Made by a program: the position numbers and the translations under genes. A stretch of DNA of 64,000 nucleotides from Acidobacteriaceae bacterium (GTDB taxonomy: Bacteria; Acidobacteriota; Terriglobia; Terriglobales; Acidobacteriaceae), in the NCBI GenBank assembly GCA_030041305.1, contig JASHOC010000280.1, forward strand, positions 39,164 through 103,163, in the 5' to 3' direction. How positions within the stretch are numbered: the first letter of the stretch is position 1; every line of letters begins with the position of its first letter. The notes under the pieces were generated by a model. That model saw only the letters and a program-made list of their open reading frames with translations. It searched no databases and was not told the origin of the DNA. Positions 26,314 to 34,577 of the stretch are shown in pieces.

Positions 26314-27486
26314 ATGAGCATAGCGGAGACAAAAACGGAGAAGCTGGACGGTTGGAATCGCCCGCCGACGATGGAGCCGGAGGGCGAAGGCGAACTGCTC
26401 GAAATCGCCATGGGACCGCACCATCCCTCCACCCACGGCGTCTTCCGCATGGACGTTACCCTCGACGGCGAGCGCGTCATGCGCCTCAAGCCGGTCTTCG
26501 GCTATCTGCACCGCAATCACGAGAAAATCGCCGAAGGCGCGGCGTATCTCGCCTCCATGCCCTACACCGATCGCCTCGATTACTTCTGCTCGTTGTCCAA
26601 CAACTGGGCCTATGCGCTCGCCGTCGAAAAGCTTGTCGGTCAGGCAGTCCCCGAGCGCGCCCAGTACATTCGCGTCATCCTCGCCGAGCTGACGCGCATC
26701 CAGAACCACGCCTCCTCCATCGGCTTTCTCATCCAGGAAATGGGCGCCAGCGGCACCCCGCTCATGTACGCCTTCCGCGAGCGCGAGAAAATTCTCGACC
26801 TCTTCGAGTCCCTCACCGGCTCGCGCATGATGTGCAACTACATGCGCTTCGGAGGCTGCCGCGTCGATGTCTCCGCCGCCTGGCTCGCATCCGCCCGCAA
26901 AGTGGTCGCCGGCCTTCCCGCCTTCGTCGACGAATTCGAGGCCCTGCTCACCACCAACGAGATTCTCATGGCCCGCTGCCAGGGCGTGGGCGTGCTTAAG
27001 CCGGATTTGGCGGTGAACGCCAGCGTCACCGGCCCCCTGCTGCGCGCCTCGGGCGTGAATTACGACATCCGCAAGGTCGACCGCTACGGCATCTACGACC
27101 GTTTCAAATTCCGCGTGCCGTTGGGCGACCATGGCGACGTCTACGACCGCTACATGGTGCGCGTGCTCGAGATGCGCGAATCCATTCGCATCCTCGAACA
27201 GGCGCTCCCGGAGATTCCCGCCGGGCCGATCATGGACCCCAAGGCCAAGATTCGCGGCTTCCGTCCCAAGCCCGGCGAAGCCTACGGCCGCATCGAAGCG
27301 CCCAAGGGCGAGCTCGGCTTTTACCTGATCAGCGATGGCAGTCCGAACCCCTATCGTTATCGCGTCCGCCCGCCCAGCCTGATCAACTTGACCATCCTCG
27401 AAGATATGTGCCTCGGCCAGAACGTGGCCGACGTGGTGCTCATCTTCGGCAGCGTGGACATTGTTTTGGGAGAAGTGGATCGATAG
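26314..27486 (+). CDS. nuoD: NADH-quinone oxidoreductase subunit D
   Basis: 49-kDa subunit that forms the quinone site with NuoB. The 390-aa protein has [12 protein letters not shown] near the N-terminus, [11 protein letters not shown] with the quinone-site Tyr, [22 protein letters not shown] and the C-terminal RPPSLINL ... VLGEVDR. The start lacks a Shine-Dalgarno because a heptad array runs up to it; translation may depend on coupling or on local structure. Confidence 0.96.
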   Translation: MSIAETKTEKLDGWNRPPTMEPEGEGELLEIAMGPHHPSTHGVFRMDVTLDGERVMRLKPVFGYLHRNHEKIAEGAAYLASMPYTDRLDYFCSLSNNWAYALAVEKLVGQAVPERAQYIRVILAELTRIQNHASSIGFLIQEMGASGTPLMYAFREREKILDLFESLTGSRMMCNYMRFGGCRVDVSAAWLASARKVVAGLPAFVDEFEALLTTNEILMARCQGVGVLKPDLAVNASVTGPLLRASGVNYDIRKVDRYGIYDRFKFRVPLGDHGDVYDRYMVRVLEMRESIRILEQALPEIPAGPIMDPKAKIRGFRPKPGEAYGRIEAPKGELGFYLISDGSPNPYRYRVRPPSLINLTILEDMCLGQNVADVVLIFGSVDIVLGEVDR

Positions 27487-27495
27487 AAGCAAGTT

Positions 27496-27551
27496 GTCAG
27501 TAGTCAGTAGTCAGTTGTCAGTAGTCAGTAGTCAGTTGTCAGTGGTCAGTT
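27496..27551 (+). repeat. Perfect heptad array upstream of the four-helix-bundle gene
   Basis: Eight uninterrupted units GTCAGTN: A, A, T, A, A, T, G, T at the seventh position. It starts ten bases after the nuoD stop. Its units are the reverse complement of those on the other side of the four-helix-bundle gene (ACTGACA), so the two arrays flank the gene as inverted repeats. Confidence 0.92.
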
Positions 27552-27576
27552 GTTGGGCCGGAATGCAGGAAGAACA

Positions 27577-27984
27577 ATGGAAGAGAAGTTGAAAGCGCAA
27601 TCGTTCAGAGACCTGGTTGTTTGGAAGCGAGCCATGGAATTGACGGTCGCAGTTTACCGTCTGACGCAGGAGTTTCCGAGAGAAGAAATGTACGGCCTCA
27701 CCAGCCAGGTCCGACGCTCGGTGATTTCGATACCGAGCAACGTAGCCGAGGGACAGGGAAGATTGAATGTTGGCGAGTTCAAGCAGTTTTTGGGGATCGC
27801 ACGGGGCTCGAATTTTGAGGTGCAGACCCAGCTCGAGATCGCCCGCGCACTGAAATTCGGTAACGCGGCGATGATTGACGAAGCAGAGAGGCTTTCGCAT
27901 GAAGTGGGCAAGATGCTTTTCGGACTCATCGAGTCGATCCGAGATTCTTCGCCCACAACCAAAACCGCAAAACCTGATCACTGA
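27577..27984 (+). CDS. Four-helix-bundle protein (23S rRNA intervening-sequence protein family)
   Basis: A 135-aa protein of the bIVSP / S23 four-helix-bundle family: SFRDLVVWKRAMELTVAVYRL, FPREEMYGLTSQVRRSVISIPSNVAEGQGR and the later helix ...FEVQTQLEIARAL. The Asn-Val-Ala-Glu-Gly element is the family hallmark. I chose the ATG at 27577, after AGGAAG. The gene interrupts the nuo cluster between nuoD and nuoI and lies between inverted heptad arrays; its TGA stop is inside the first ACTGACA unit of the downstream array. It has no known role in complex I; it looks like a passenger or mobile insert. Confidence 0.9.
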   Translation: MEEKLKAQSFRDLVVWKRAMELTVAVYRLTQEFPREEMYGLTSQVRRSVISIPSNVAEGQGRLNVGEFKQFLGIARGSNFEVQTQLEIARALKFGNAAMIDEAERLSHEVGKMLFGLIESIRDSSPTTKTAKPDH

Positions 27985-28007
27985 CAACTGATAACTGACA
28001 ACTGACA
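27973..28007 (+). repeat. Heptad array downstream of the four-helix-bundle gene
   Basis: Units CCTGATC ACTGACA ACTGATA ACTGACA ACTGACA. The stop codon of the four-helix-bundle gene (27982-27984) falls inside it. The array ends five bases before the AGGAG of nuoI. Confidence 0.9.
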
Positions 28008-28022
28008 ACCCAGGAGCAACCC

Positions 28023-28652
28023 TTGTTAGGCGAAGGCATTTTGAAAGGCATGGCGGAGACGGCAAAGAACTTTGCCGGTAGTTTTGTCTCCGTGGACCGG
28101 CTCACTACGGTCGAGTATCCCGAACAGCGCATTCCCACTTTCGAGAACGCGCGGGTTTTCCCGTTTCTCGTCTACGACGGCCCCGATTGGGCCGCCGGCC
28201 TGCGCTGCGTGGCCTGCCAGATCTGCGAGAAGGAATGCCCGCCCAAATGCATTTATATTGAAAAGTCGCAGGGCAAAAAGCCTGATTTCGTCGGCAAGCC
28301 GCAATTTTATCCCACGCGTTTCGACATCGACATCTCGGTCTGCATGAGCTGCCAGATCTGCGTCGAAGTTTGCCCCTTCGAAGCCATCAAGATGGACACG
28401 GAATTCGAGCTCGCCACCGATAATCGTTTCGGCGGTCTGCTCCTCGACCGCCAGCAGCTGGCCAAGTCCAACGAGTACTATCACCAAATCCATCCCACGG
28501 AAGCCACCGAAGTCGACGCCCGTCTGGACGCCGAGAAAGAAGCAGCAGCCGCCAAAGCCAAAGCTGCGGCCCAGGCCGCCGCTGCCAAAGCCGGCGAAGC
28601 TGCCAAGGCCGCGTCCGCCAAGCCTGCCCCGCCCACCGGAGGGGAAGACTAG
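28023..28652 (+). CDS. nuoI: NADH-quinone oxidoreductase subunit I
   Basis: Carries the two [4Fe-4S] clusters N6a and N6b. Cysteine motifs: C62-VA-C65-QI-C68-EKE-C72-P and C107-MS-C110-QI-C113-VEV-C117-P. TTG is the start, six bases after AGGAG. After about residue 160 there is a low-complexity Ala/Lys/Glu tail (AEKEAAAAKAKAAAQAAAAK...) that usual NuoI lacks; the protein is 209 aa against about 160-180 in most bacteria. Confidence 0.95.
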   Translation: MLGEGILKGMAETAKNFAGSFVSVDRLTTVEYPEQRIPTFENARVFPFLVYDGPDWAAGLRCVACQICEKECPPKCIYIEKSQGKKPDFVGKPQFYPTRFDIDISVCMSCQICVEVCPFEAIKMDTEFELATDNRFGGLLLDRQQLAKSNEYYHQIHPTEATEVDARLDAEKEAAAAKAKAAAQAAAAKAGEAAKAASAKPAPPTGGED

Positions 28653-28655
28653 CCC

Positions 28656-29861
28656 ATGCTTGCAACGCCCGCCTCTACGCTTTCTGTCCCCTTCATCGTC
28701 GATCAGGTCTTTGTTCTCTTCAAGGATTGGCTCGTCTCCTTTCTCCCCACCTCCTGGCGTCCCGCCGCCGGCATCGTCCTCGGCGTCATCGGCATTGTCT
28801 GCGTCTATCCTGGCCTCTTCGCTCTCACCACCGTCTTCGAGCGCAAAGGTCTGGGCCGAATGCAAAACCGTTATGGCCCCAACCGCGTCGGCCCCTATGG
28901 CTTTTTTCAGCCTGTCGCCGACGGAATCAAATCGCTGACTAAGGAAGACATTATTCCCTTCGATGCCGATGCGGTGGTCCACTTCCTCGCTCCACTCACC
29001 CTCGTGGTCACCGTCTTCATGGGCTTCGCTGTCCTGCCCATGGGCCGCAACATGGTCCTGGTGAATCTCGACGCCGGCCTGCTCTTTTTTTTCTCCATGA
29101 GCGCCGCCACTGAGCTTTCGGTCTTCATGGCCGGGTGGTCCAGCCGCAACAAGTATTCGCTCCTCGGCGCCATGCGCGCCGTCGCGCAGATGATCAGCTA
29201 TGAAGTCCCGCTCCTGCTCACAACCGTGGCCGTGGTCATGATCGCCGGCTCGCTTTCGCTGCCCAAAATCGTCGAGGCGCAGAGCGGCTACACCGGCTGG
29301 TTTCCGCACTGGTACATCTTTACGCCTTGGGGACTGGCCAGTTTTCTGATCTTCGCCATCGCCGCCACGGCTGAAACCAATCGCTCGCCGTTCGATCTGC
29401 CCGAAGGCGAATCGGAAATCGTCGCCGGCTACCATACCGAATACTCCGGCTTCAAATTCGCGCTCTTCTTCCTCGGCGAATACGTCGCCATGTTTTCCAT
29501 CTCCGGCATCGGCGTCACTCTGTTTCTCGGCGGCTGGTCAGCCCCACTCCCGTTTCTCAACGTCGTGCCTTCCTGGCTCTGGTTCTTTTCCAAAGTCATG
29601 CTCTCTATCTTCGTCTTCATCTGGATGCGCGGCACCTTGCCCCGCCTGCGCCAGGACCAGTTGATGAACTTCGCCTGGAAATTCGTTCTTCCCTTCACCC
29701 TGCTCAACCTGGGCGTCACCGCCCTGTGGCGTTTCATGGGCGAGGGCTGGGCGCGCTGGGTGGTCTCGAGCATCATTCTCGCCGGCGTTTACGTGCTCAT
29801 GGGCCGTGTCGGCATGTTTAAGAAACACTTCGGTCCCAGGAGCTACCGGTATGCTGAGTAA
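28656..29861 (+). CDS. nuoH: NADH-quinone oxidoreductase subunit H
   Basis: Membrane subunit at the junction with the peripheral arm, 401 aa. Family motifs: ERKGLGRMQNRYGPNRVGPYGFFQPVADGIKSLTKED, and ETNRSPFDLPEGESEIVAGYHTEYSG with the acidic residues of the quinone-linked proton channel. It starts three bases after the nuoI stop. Confidence 0.96.
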   Translation: MLATPASTLSVPFIVDQVFVLFKDWLVSFLPTSWRPAAGIVLGVIGIVCVYPGLFALTTVFERKGLGRMQNRYGPNRVGPYGFFQPVADGIKSLTKEDIIPFDADAVVHFLAPLTLVVTVFMGFAVLPMGRNMVLVNLDAGLLFFFSMSAATELSVFMAGWSSRNKYSLLGAMRAVAQMISYEVPLLLTTVAVVMIAGSLSLPKIVEAQSGYTGWFPHWYIFTPWGLASFLIFAIAATAETNRSPFDLPEGESEIVAGYHTEYSGFKFALFFLGEYVAMFSISGIGVTLFLGGWSAPLPFLNVVPSWLWFFSKVMLSIFVFIWMRGTLPRLRQDQLMNFAWKFVLPFTLLNLGVTALWRFMGEGWARWVVSSIILAGVYVLMGRVGMFKKHFGPRSYRYAE

Positions 29862-29960
29862 GGCCGCCTCTGGCCGGATTTCTCGCCACGCAATGCCCTT
29901 GCCGGCCGGCGCGCTTGAGCCGGACCCTCATCCTCCAGGAAAGGAAACGATCGGCGTTCG

Positions 29961-30461
29961 ATGAGCCCTGTCTTCTATGTCCTCGCCGTTTTCACCGTCG
30001 CCGGCGGGCTCGCCGCCGTGCTCTTGAAGAACACGGTCCATTGCGCGCTCGCCCTCACTGTCGCTTTTGCCGGCCTCGCGCTGCTCTTTCTCAATCTCGA
30101 CGCGCAGTTCGTCGGCTTCGCGCAAATTCTCATCTACATCGGCGCCGTCGCTATCCTCGTTGTCTTTGCCATCCTGCTCACACGCGGAACCGAAACTCCG
30201 CCAACAGGCGTCTTCAGCCACAGTTGGTTCGTGGGCCTGGTCATCGCCGCCGGCGTCTTTTCCGTGCTCGGCTGGGCCGTGCTCCAAAGCGCACGTAACT
30301 TACCGCAAGAACCCGCCGTCCCCTCGGTAACCGTCCACGACATCGGCGTCGCCCTTCTCGGCCGCTACGTCCTCCCCCTTGAAATCGTCGCCCTCCTGCT
30401 CACCTCGGCCACCATCGGCGCCGTCATCGTCGCTATGCATGAAAAAGGGAGGGCCCAATAG
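29961..30461 (+). CDS. nuoJ: NADH-quinone oxidoreductase subunit J
   Basis: Five-helix membrane subunit, 166 aa. The helix with the pi-bulge motif (FLNLDAQFVGFAQILIYIGAVAILVVF) is typical. It follows nuoH after a 99-bp spacer and precedes nuoK by five bases. Confidence 0.94.
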   Translation: MSPVFYVLAVFTVAGGLAAVLLKNTVHCALALTVAFAGLALLFLNLDAQFVGFAQILIYIGAVAILVVFAILLTRGTETPPTGVFSHSWFVGLVIAAGVFSVLGWAVLQSARNLPQEPAVPSVTVHDIGVALLGRYVLPLEIVALLLTSATIGAVIVAMHEKGRAQ

Positions 30462-30466
30462 CTGCC

Positions 30467-30781
30467 ATGGCCTCGCCCCTCACCGGCTATCTCGTTCTCG
30501 CTGCGCTGCTCTTCGCCATCGGCCTCGCCGGCGCGCTCACCCGCCGCAACGCCATTCTGGTTCTCATCGGCATCGAGCTCATGCTCAACGCCGCCAACCT
30601 CAACCTCGTCGCTTTCTGGCGCTTCAGTCCCCATCCTGAAGCGCTCACCGGCATGATGTTCGCCATCTTCTCCATCGCTGTCGCCGCCGCTGAAGCTGCG
30701 GTAGGACTGGGACTCGTGATTTCCATCTACCGCCATGCGCAAACCACCGACCTCGACCAGATGAACCGGATGAAGGGGTGA
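30467..30781 (+). CDS. nuoK: NADH-quinone oxidoreductase subunit K
   Basis: MrpC-like three-helix subunit, 104 aa. The two helix glutamates are present: GIELMLNAANLNLVAF and SIAVAAAEAAVGLGLVI. Normal length for the family, so no visible extra element here despite the second NuoM in the cluster. Confidence 0.95.
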   Translation: MASPLTGYLVLAALLFAIGLAGALTRRNAILVLIGIELMLNAANLNLVAFWRFSPHPEALTGMMFAIFSIAVAAAEAAVGLGLVISIYRHAQTTDLDQMNRMKG

Positions 30782-30785
30782 GCGT

Positions 30786-32876
30786 TTGATCCAGGAAGCG
30801 ATACCATTCACTCCCCAAACCGCCGCCTCGTCGATCACACAGATCCTGTGGCTGATTCCCGCATCGCCCCTCGTCGCTTCGGGCGTCATCGCCCTGCTCA
30901 AGCAGCCCCGGCGGAAGCCTGCGGCCGCTTTGGCCATCGGGTCACTCAGCGTCTCCCTGCTGCTCTCGCTCGCCGCCTTCGCTCATGTCTTGGCAGGATG
31001 GGCCAACGGCCACGCCGTCCGCGAGACCCTCAACTGCACCTGGTTTCAAGTCGGCGCGTCCAGTGTTTCCATGGGCTGGGTGCTCGACCCCCTGGCCGCC
31101 GTCATGCTGGTGATGGTGAGCTTCGTCGGCCTGCTGATTTTCATTTACTCCGTCGGCTACATGGCCCACGACTGGAACTTCGTCCGCTTCTTCTGCTTCC
31201 TCTCGCTGTTTGCGGGCGCCATGCTGGGCGTGGTCATCGCCAACAGCATGCTCTTGCTGTTCATGTCCTGGGAAATCGTCGGCCTCACCTCGTATCTGCT
31301 CATCGGCTTCTGGTATGAGCGGCCCTCCGCTTCGGCCGCGGCCAAAAAAGCCTTCCTTACGACCCGGGTCGGCGACATCTTCTTTTTCCTCGGCATGGTC
31401 TGGCTCTTCTCCCAGACCGGCACGCTGCTTTTCTACAATCACGGCGCGGGATCGCTCGAGGGGTTGGCTCTCAATAGCCTCCTCGCGCAGCATGCGGCCT
31501 TCGGCATCACCGCGGCGGGCGCCATCGGCCTGCTCATCTTCGCCGGCGCCATGGGAAAAAGCGGCCAGGTCCCGCTGCACGTCTGGTTGCCCGACGCCAT
31601 GGAAGGCCCTACGCCCGTTTCCGCGCTCATTCACGCCGCCACCATGGTCGCAGCCGGCGTCTATCTCATCGCCCGCGTTTATCCGCTCATGTCGGCCGGC
31701 ATCCCGCTGATGCGCACGCCCGGCGTCACTGCGATCACCGGCGCGCTTGCCGTGGTCACGTGGGTGGGCGCCATCACCGCCGTCTTCGCCGCCCTCATCG
31801 CCATCGCCCAAAACGACATCAAGCGCATCCTCGCCTATTCCACCGTCTCCCAGCTCGGCTACATGATGGCCGGCCTCGGCCTCGGCGGCGTCGCCGTAGG
31901 CCTGTTCCACCTCATCACCCACGCCTTCTTCAAATCCCTGCTCTTCCTCGGCGCCGGCTCCGTCATCCACGGCGCGCACGAGGAGCAGGACATCCGCAAG
32001 ATGGGCGGTCTGTGGAGCAAAATGCCGGCCACCTTCGCCACCTACGCCATCGGCATGTTGGCTCTCTGCGGTTTCCCGCTCGTCTTCTCCGGCTTCTGGT
32101 CGAAGGACGGCATTCTCGAAGCCGCCCACTCCGGCGCCATTCAGGGCCCTTACTACCTGCTCGTCTTCGGCGCGCTGCTTACCGCCTTCTACATGACACG
32201 CCAGGTCAGCTACGTCTTCTTCGGTTACTGGCGCGGTCATCATCCGGCGCACGAAAGCGCCCGCGTCATGACCATGCCCATGGCCGTCCTCGCCTTCTTC
32301 GCCGTCACGCTCGGCGTCATAGGCACGCCGGCCTGGCCGTGGTTCCGTTCGTTCCTCAACGGCCAGGCTGCGCACTTTGACTGGCATGGCTTCGCCGAGC
32401 CCGGTCTGCTTTCGCTGATGGCGATGTCGTCCTTCGTTGTTTTCCTCGGCTTGGGCATTGGCTGGTGGCTCTACGGCAATAAGTCCCCAAGCCCGGAAGA
32501 GCCCGACGCCCTCGAAAAGGCCGCTCCCGCGCTCTGGGCCGGCCTGCGCGACCGCCTCTACGTCGATGAGTTCTACGGCGTCACCTTCATCGCTTTCTAC
32601 AACTGGTGGGCGCGTGTGGCCGACTGGCTCGATCGCCGCATTTGGGGCGGCATCGTCGCCCTTGTCGCGTGGCTCTTCCGCGGATGGGCCCAGTTGAACC
32701 GCCTCTTTGACAATGATTGGATCAATGGCGGCTTCGACAAAACTTGCGAAGAGTTCTCCTCGAGCGGCGGCTTGTTGGCCCGCGTGCAGAGCGGCCGCGT
32801 GCAGATCTATCTCCGCATCCTGGCCCTCGCGGTCGTGGTGCTGGTCGCGATCCTCTTCTGGAGCGCGCGGCCATGA
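30786..32876 (+). CDS. nuoL: NADH-quinone oxidoreductase subunit L, with a long C-terminal lateral helix
   Basis: Distal antiporter-like proton-pumping subunit, 696 aa, about 80 aa longer than E. coli NuoL. Core motifs: SWEIVGLTSYLLIGFW (TM5 Glu), MGKSGQVPLHVWLPDAMEGPTPVSALIHAATMV (TM7 Lys) and GFWSKDGILEAA. The C-terminal arm reads LYVDEFYG, then a hydrophobic or amphipathic stretch from about residue 615 (LDRRIWGGIVALVAWLF...) before the FDNDWINGG segment and the final anchor helix. This stretch is extra compared with usual NuoL and would lengthen the lateral helix HL. TTG start at 30786, five bases after the nuoK stop. Confidence 0.94.
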   Translation: MIQEAIPFTPQTAASSITQILWLIPASPLVASGVIALLKQPRRKPAAALAIGSLSVSLLLSLAAFAHVLAGWANGHAVRETLNCTWFQVGASSVSMGWVLDPLAAVMLVMVSFVGLLIFIYSVGYMAHDWNFVRFFCFLSLFAGAMLGVVIANSMLLLFMSWEIVGLTSYLLIGFWYERPSASAAAKKAFLTTRVGDIFFFLGMVWLFSQTGTLLFYNHGAGSLEGLALNSLLAQHAAFGITAAGAIGLLIFAGAMGKSGQVPLHVWLPDAMEGPTPVSALIHAATMVAAGVYLIARVYPLMSAGIPLMRTPGVTAITGALAVVTWVGAITAVFAALIAIAQNDIKRILAYSTVSQLGYMMAGLGLGGVAVGLFHLITHAFFKSLLFLGAGSVIHGAHEEQDIRKMGGLWSKMPATFATYAIGMLALCGFPLVFSGFWSKDGILEAAHSGAIQGPYYLLVFGALLTAFYMTRQVSYVFFGYWRGHHPAHESARVMTMPMAVLAFFAVTLGVIGTPAWPWFRSFLNGQAAHFDWHGFAEPGLLSLMAMSSFVVFLGLGIGWWLYGNKSPSPEEPDALEKAAPALWAGLRDRLYVDEFYGVTFIAFYNWWARVADWLDRRIWGGIVALVAWLFRGWAQLNRLFDNDWINGGFDKTCEEFSSSGGLLARVQSGRVQIYLRILALAVVVLVAILFWSARP

Positions 32877-34411
32877 ACGCAATCTTGCCCCCAGCTGCCA
32901 CCGGATTCGGCATTCTCACCCTCATCACCGTCGTCCCTCTCCTTGGAGCGGTCGTTGCGCTCTTCTCCGGCCGTCACGCGCGCGGCGTGGCCCTCTTCAC
33001 CGCGCTCATCAACCTCGCGCTCGCTCTCGTCATCTGGACCCGACTCCCCGCCGACGGCGGCATCGGTCTCGTCGAGCGTCTCGCCTGGGCGCCCTCGCTC
33101 GGCATCGAGTATCACCTCGGCGTCGATGCGCTGGGCGCGCTCATGGTGCTGCTCTCCTCCATCGTCACCCTCATGTCCATCGACGCGGCGCATCGCGTCC
33201 ACCATCAGCCTGGCCTGTATTACGGCCTCGTCCTCACCCTCGAGTCCGGCCTTTTCGGCTCCTTCACCGCGCTCAATTTTTTCCACTGGTTTCTGTTTTG
33301 GGAGCTGAGCCTCATCCCCGCCTTCTTTCTCATCAAGCTCTGGGGCGGTCCGCGCCGCGGCCCGGCCGCCACGCAGTTCCTCGTCTACACCATGGCCGGA
33401 TCGGTGGCGCTGCTGATCTGCTTCCTCGCCGTCTTTCTTGCCACGGGTTCCATGGACTTCGGCCAGCTCACCGCCATGGCGCAATCCGGCGCGCTCACCG
33501 AGGCCGTCACCGCCCATCTCGGCCCCGTCATGTTCTGGCTCGCCATCGGCGTCCTCGCCGGCTTCTCGGTCAAAGTCCCTCTGATGCCCCTCCACACCTG
33601 GCTGCCCGCCGCCTACGCTGAAGCGCCTTCGCCCGTCACCATGCTCCTCACCGGCGCCATGTCCAAGATGGGCGTCTACGGCCTGCTCCGCATCGCGCTG
33701 CCCATCTTCGGCGCGCAAATCGCCACCATGCGCACCCCCCTCCTGGCGCTCGCTGTCATCACCGTGGTGATGGGCGCGTGGGCCGCCGCCGCGCAAAAAG
33801 ATTTGAAGCGCGTCTTCGCCTACTCCTCCGTCAACCACCTCGGCTATTGCCTGCTCGGCATCTTCGCTCTCGCCATCCCCATCTCCGGAGCCACCCAAAC
33901 CAATCAGGCCGCCGCCCTCAACGGCGTCATCCTCCAGATGTTCAACCACGGCCTTACCGCCGCCGCCATTTTCTGGTTTATGGCCATCATCCAGATGCGC
34001 AGCGGCGGCCTGCGCGGCATCGACGATTTCGGCGGCCTGCGCAAACCCGCTCCCGTCCTCGCCGGCATGATGGGCATTGCGCTCTTTTCCTCGCTCGGCC
34101 TGCCCGGCCTCAACAACTTCGTCAGCGAGTTCCTCATCTTCCGCGGCGTTTTTCCCTTGTCTTGGATCGGCGCGACGATATCGCTCCTGGGCCTGCTCGT
34201 CACCGCGGCCGTCCTGCTCACCGTGATTCAAAAAGTCTTCACCGGCCCCGCGCCTGAGCGTTGGGCCGCGTTCCCCGACCTCCATCACAGCGAGCGCCTG
34301 GCCCTGGCGCCCGTGCTTGTCCTCATGCTCCTCATTGGTCTTGTGCCCCAGCTCATTCTCAACGCCGTCAATCCCACCGTTCTCAACCTGCTGGCGCACT
34401 GGAGGTTTTAG
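32873..34411 (+). CDS. nuoM: NADH-quinone oxidoreductase subunit M (first copy)
   Basis: Antiporter-like pump, 512 aa. Key residues match E. coli numbering: E144 in LFWELSLIPAFFLIKLWGG, K234 in GFSVKVPLMPLHTWLP, the TM8 Lys in MSKMGVYGLL and the TM12 Glu in NFVSEFLIF. The ATG overlaps the nuoL stop by four bases (ATGA); the longer upstream frame lies inside nuoL and is not coding. All proton-path residues appear intact. Confidence 0.95.
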   Translation: MNAILPPAATGFGILTLITVVPLLGAVVALFSGRHARGVALFTALINLALALVIWTRLPADGGIGLVERLAWAPSLGIEYHLGVDALGALMVLLSSIVTLMSIDAAHRVHHQPGLYYGLVLTLESGLFGSFTALNFFHWFLFWELSLIPAFFLIKLWGGPRRGPAATQFLVYTMAGSVALLICFLAVFLATGSMDFGQLTAMAQSGALTEAVTAHLGPVMFWLAIGVLAGFSVKVPLMPLHTWLPAAYAEAPSPVTMLLTGAMSKMGVYGLLRIALPIFGAQIATMRTPLLALAVITVVMGAWAAAAQKDLKRVFAYSSVNHLGYCLLGIFALAIPISGATQTNQAAALNGVILQMFNHGLTAAAIFWFMAIIQMRSGGLRGIDDFGGLRKPAPVLAGMMGIALFSSLGLPGLNNFVSEFLIFRGVFPLSWIGATISLLGLLVTAAVLLTVIQKVFTGPAPERWAAFPDLHHSERLALAPVLVLMLLIGLVPQLILNAVNPTVLNLLAHWRF

Positions 34412-34439
34412 GCGGCTTTTTTGAAGGGTGCGGTTGAGC

Positions 34440-34535
34440 TCTTTGAAGGAACACGGGCTTGAGCTCTTTGAACGGTACGGGCTTTAGCCCGTACATAATC
34501 CAAGCAGAACGAAGCGGGGCTTTAGCCCCTGAGGG
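34440..34535. repeat. Spacer between the two nuoM genes with short direct and inverted repeats
   Basis: The phrase GAGCTCTTTGAA occurs at the start of two imperfect direct repeats. Two palindromes follow: TACGGGCTTTAGCCCGTA (34476-34493) and GGGGCTTTAGCCCC (34516-34529). They look like small REP-type hairpins. A GGTGGAG then serves the second nuoM start at 34578. Confidence 0.65.
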
Positions 34536-34577
34536 AATACAAACTTCAAGATGACACCACAGGTGGAGATTCGATAA

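Noticed and set aside
20486..28007. Heptad arrays as CRISPR repeats
   Set aside because: Units are contiguous 7-mers without unique spacers and no cas genes are present.
30942..32882. 646-codon open frame opposite nuoL
   Set aside because: Composition is Glu/Gly/Asp/His-rich as expected for the antisense of a hydrophobic membrane gene; nuoL is certain.
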